Part shown: positions 30,250 through 30,436 of the stretch, one piece after another
Numbering within the stretch: position 1 is the first letter of the stretch
How the letters are laid out: the number at the start of each line of letters is the position of its first letter
DNA from: Chara braunii
Lineage: Eukaryota; Streptophyta; Charophyceae; Charales; Characeae
Reading direction: 5' to 3'
NCBI GenBank assembly: GCA_003427395.1
Contig: BFEA01000862.1
Coordinates: 201,945-232,380 of the forward strand
Length of the DNA: 30,436 nucleotides
Notes under the pieces: model-generated
Told to the model about the DNA's origin: nothing
What the model saw: the letters and a program-made list of their open reading frames with translations, nothing else
Database searches by the model: none
Program-made: the position numbers and the translations under genes

Positions 30250-30404
30250 CCCTGGGCGGCAGATTCGTTCGTTTTGGCAGCGAACCGTTGGGGCACATCC
30301 CCTAGATGAATCATTGGAAGCCGAGGAAACAGTTTGGCACACTCATACTTTTTTTTTTTCTTTTACTACTTCTATGACTCGTTCGTCCGAAACGAACGGG
30401 TGTT
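30250..30404 (-). mobile_element. Palindromic-end element, CGTTCG family, copy 2
   Basis: The right end 30372-30404 (CTATGACTCGTTCGTCCG..) is the reverse complement of 12209-12241 at 28 of 33 positions. The left side has CGTTCGTTTTGG at about 30264. A T-run lies inside the right end, as an A-run does in copy 1. It would be ~150 bp; the outer limits and target duplication are not resolved. Confidence 0.45.
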
Positions 30405-30436
30405 GTGTGAGTCTGTGCTCCAACAACAGGTACCAA

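Noticed and set aside
29823-30305. Overlapping 160-codon (+) and 106-codon (-) frames
   Set aside because: Both are kept open by the (CT)n microsatellite and T-rich runs, giving Ser-Leu or Arg-Glu repeats. Not a gene.

Overview
This window looks like gene-poor, repeat-filled nuclear DNA from a eukaryote, most likely a plant or a green alga of the plant lineage (streptophyte). The evidence is: long LTR sequences with plant-type TATA boxes, an ORF1/ORF2 LINE of the plant endonuclease–reverse transcriptase type, many MITE-like elements, a stranded piece of the 3' end of nuclear 18S rRNA, splice-acceptor-like tracts, and no bacterial gene organisation. I lean towards a charophyte-like genome but cannot prove it from sequence alone. 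I find no intact host gene. Most open frames of 60-220 codons are chance frames inside repeats.

Layout. 1-244 is GT-rich low-complexity DNA. Three diverged copies of one long LTR family lie at 245-3389 (+), 12787-16720 (+) and 24753-28341 (-). Each starts TGG, has TATAAAAG about 100-140 bp in, carries short degenerate G-rich tandem units downstream, and ends GCGCTYGACA. A gag-like relic with a tandem duplication occupies about 3690-5000 (-). A long hairpin (5173-5495), a 94-bp tandem duplication (6175-6352), nested GTAC-rich and GTTCGCG-rich inverted-repeat elements (6702-7752), a purine-rich tandem duplication (7790-8330) and an 18S rRNA fragment (8336-8405) follow. 8406-11780 is largely unassigned, with one possible Crinkler-type exon relic at about 10534-10680. 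Two related short hAT-like MITEs lie at 11789-12094 and 17644-17914; the second has a perfect 8-bp target duplication.

18360-28347 is a nested stack. An endonuclease scrap of one LINE precedes a second, longer LINE (ORF1 from 19601, ORF2 from 23301) that is full of stops and frameshifts. Its ORF1 is interrupted by three copies of a ~520-bp foldback MITE. Its reverse transcriptase is cut at the DGL motif by LTR copy 3, flanked by the direct repeat AGAAAT. That LTR in turn holds a fourth MITE copy, flanked by TA, whose empty site is visible in LTR copy 1. A fifth copy sits inside a 1-kb CCGGACGTC-rich element at 28375-29392. The window ends with a long perfect-looking hairpin (29402-29670), several short palindromes, a (CT)n tract and another palindromic-end element.

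The most unusual theme is a set of at least five unrelated-looking MITE families whose ends are built from short palindromic words special to each family (GTAC, GTTCGCGAAC, CCCGGG/GGCCGG, CCGGACGTC, CGTTCG), around AT-rich or homopolymer interiors. The second is the CAACAG foldback MITE family, with 2-bp target duplications that seem not to be restricted to TA.
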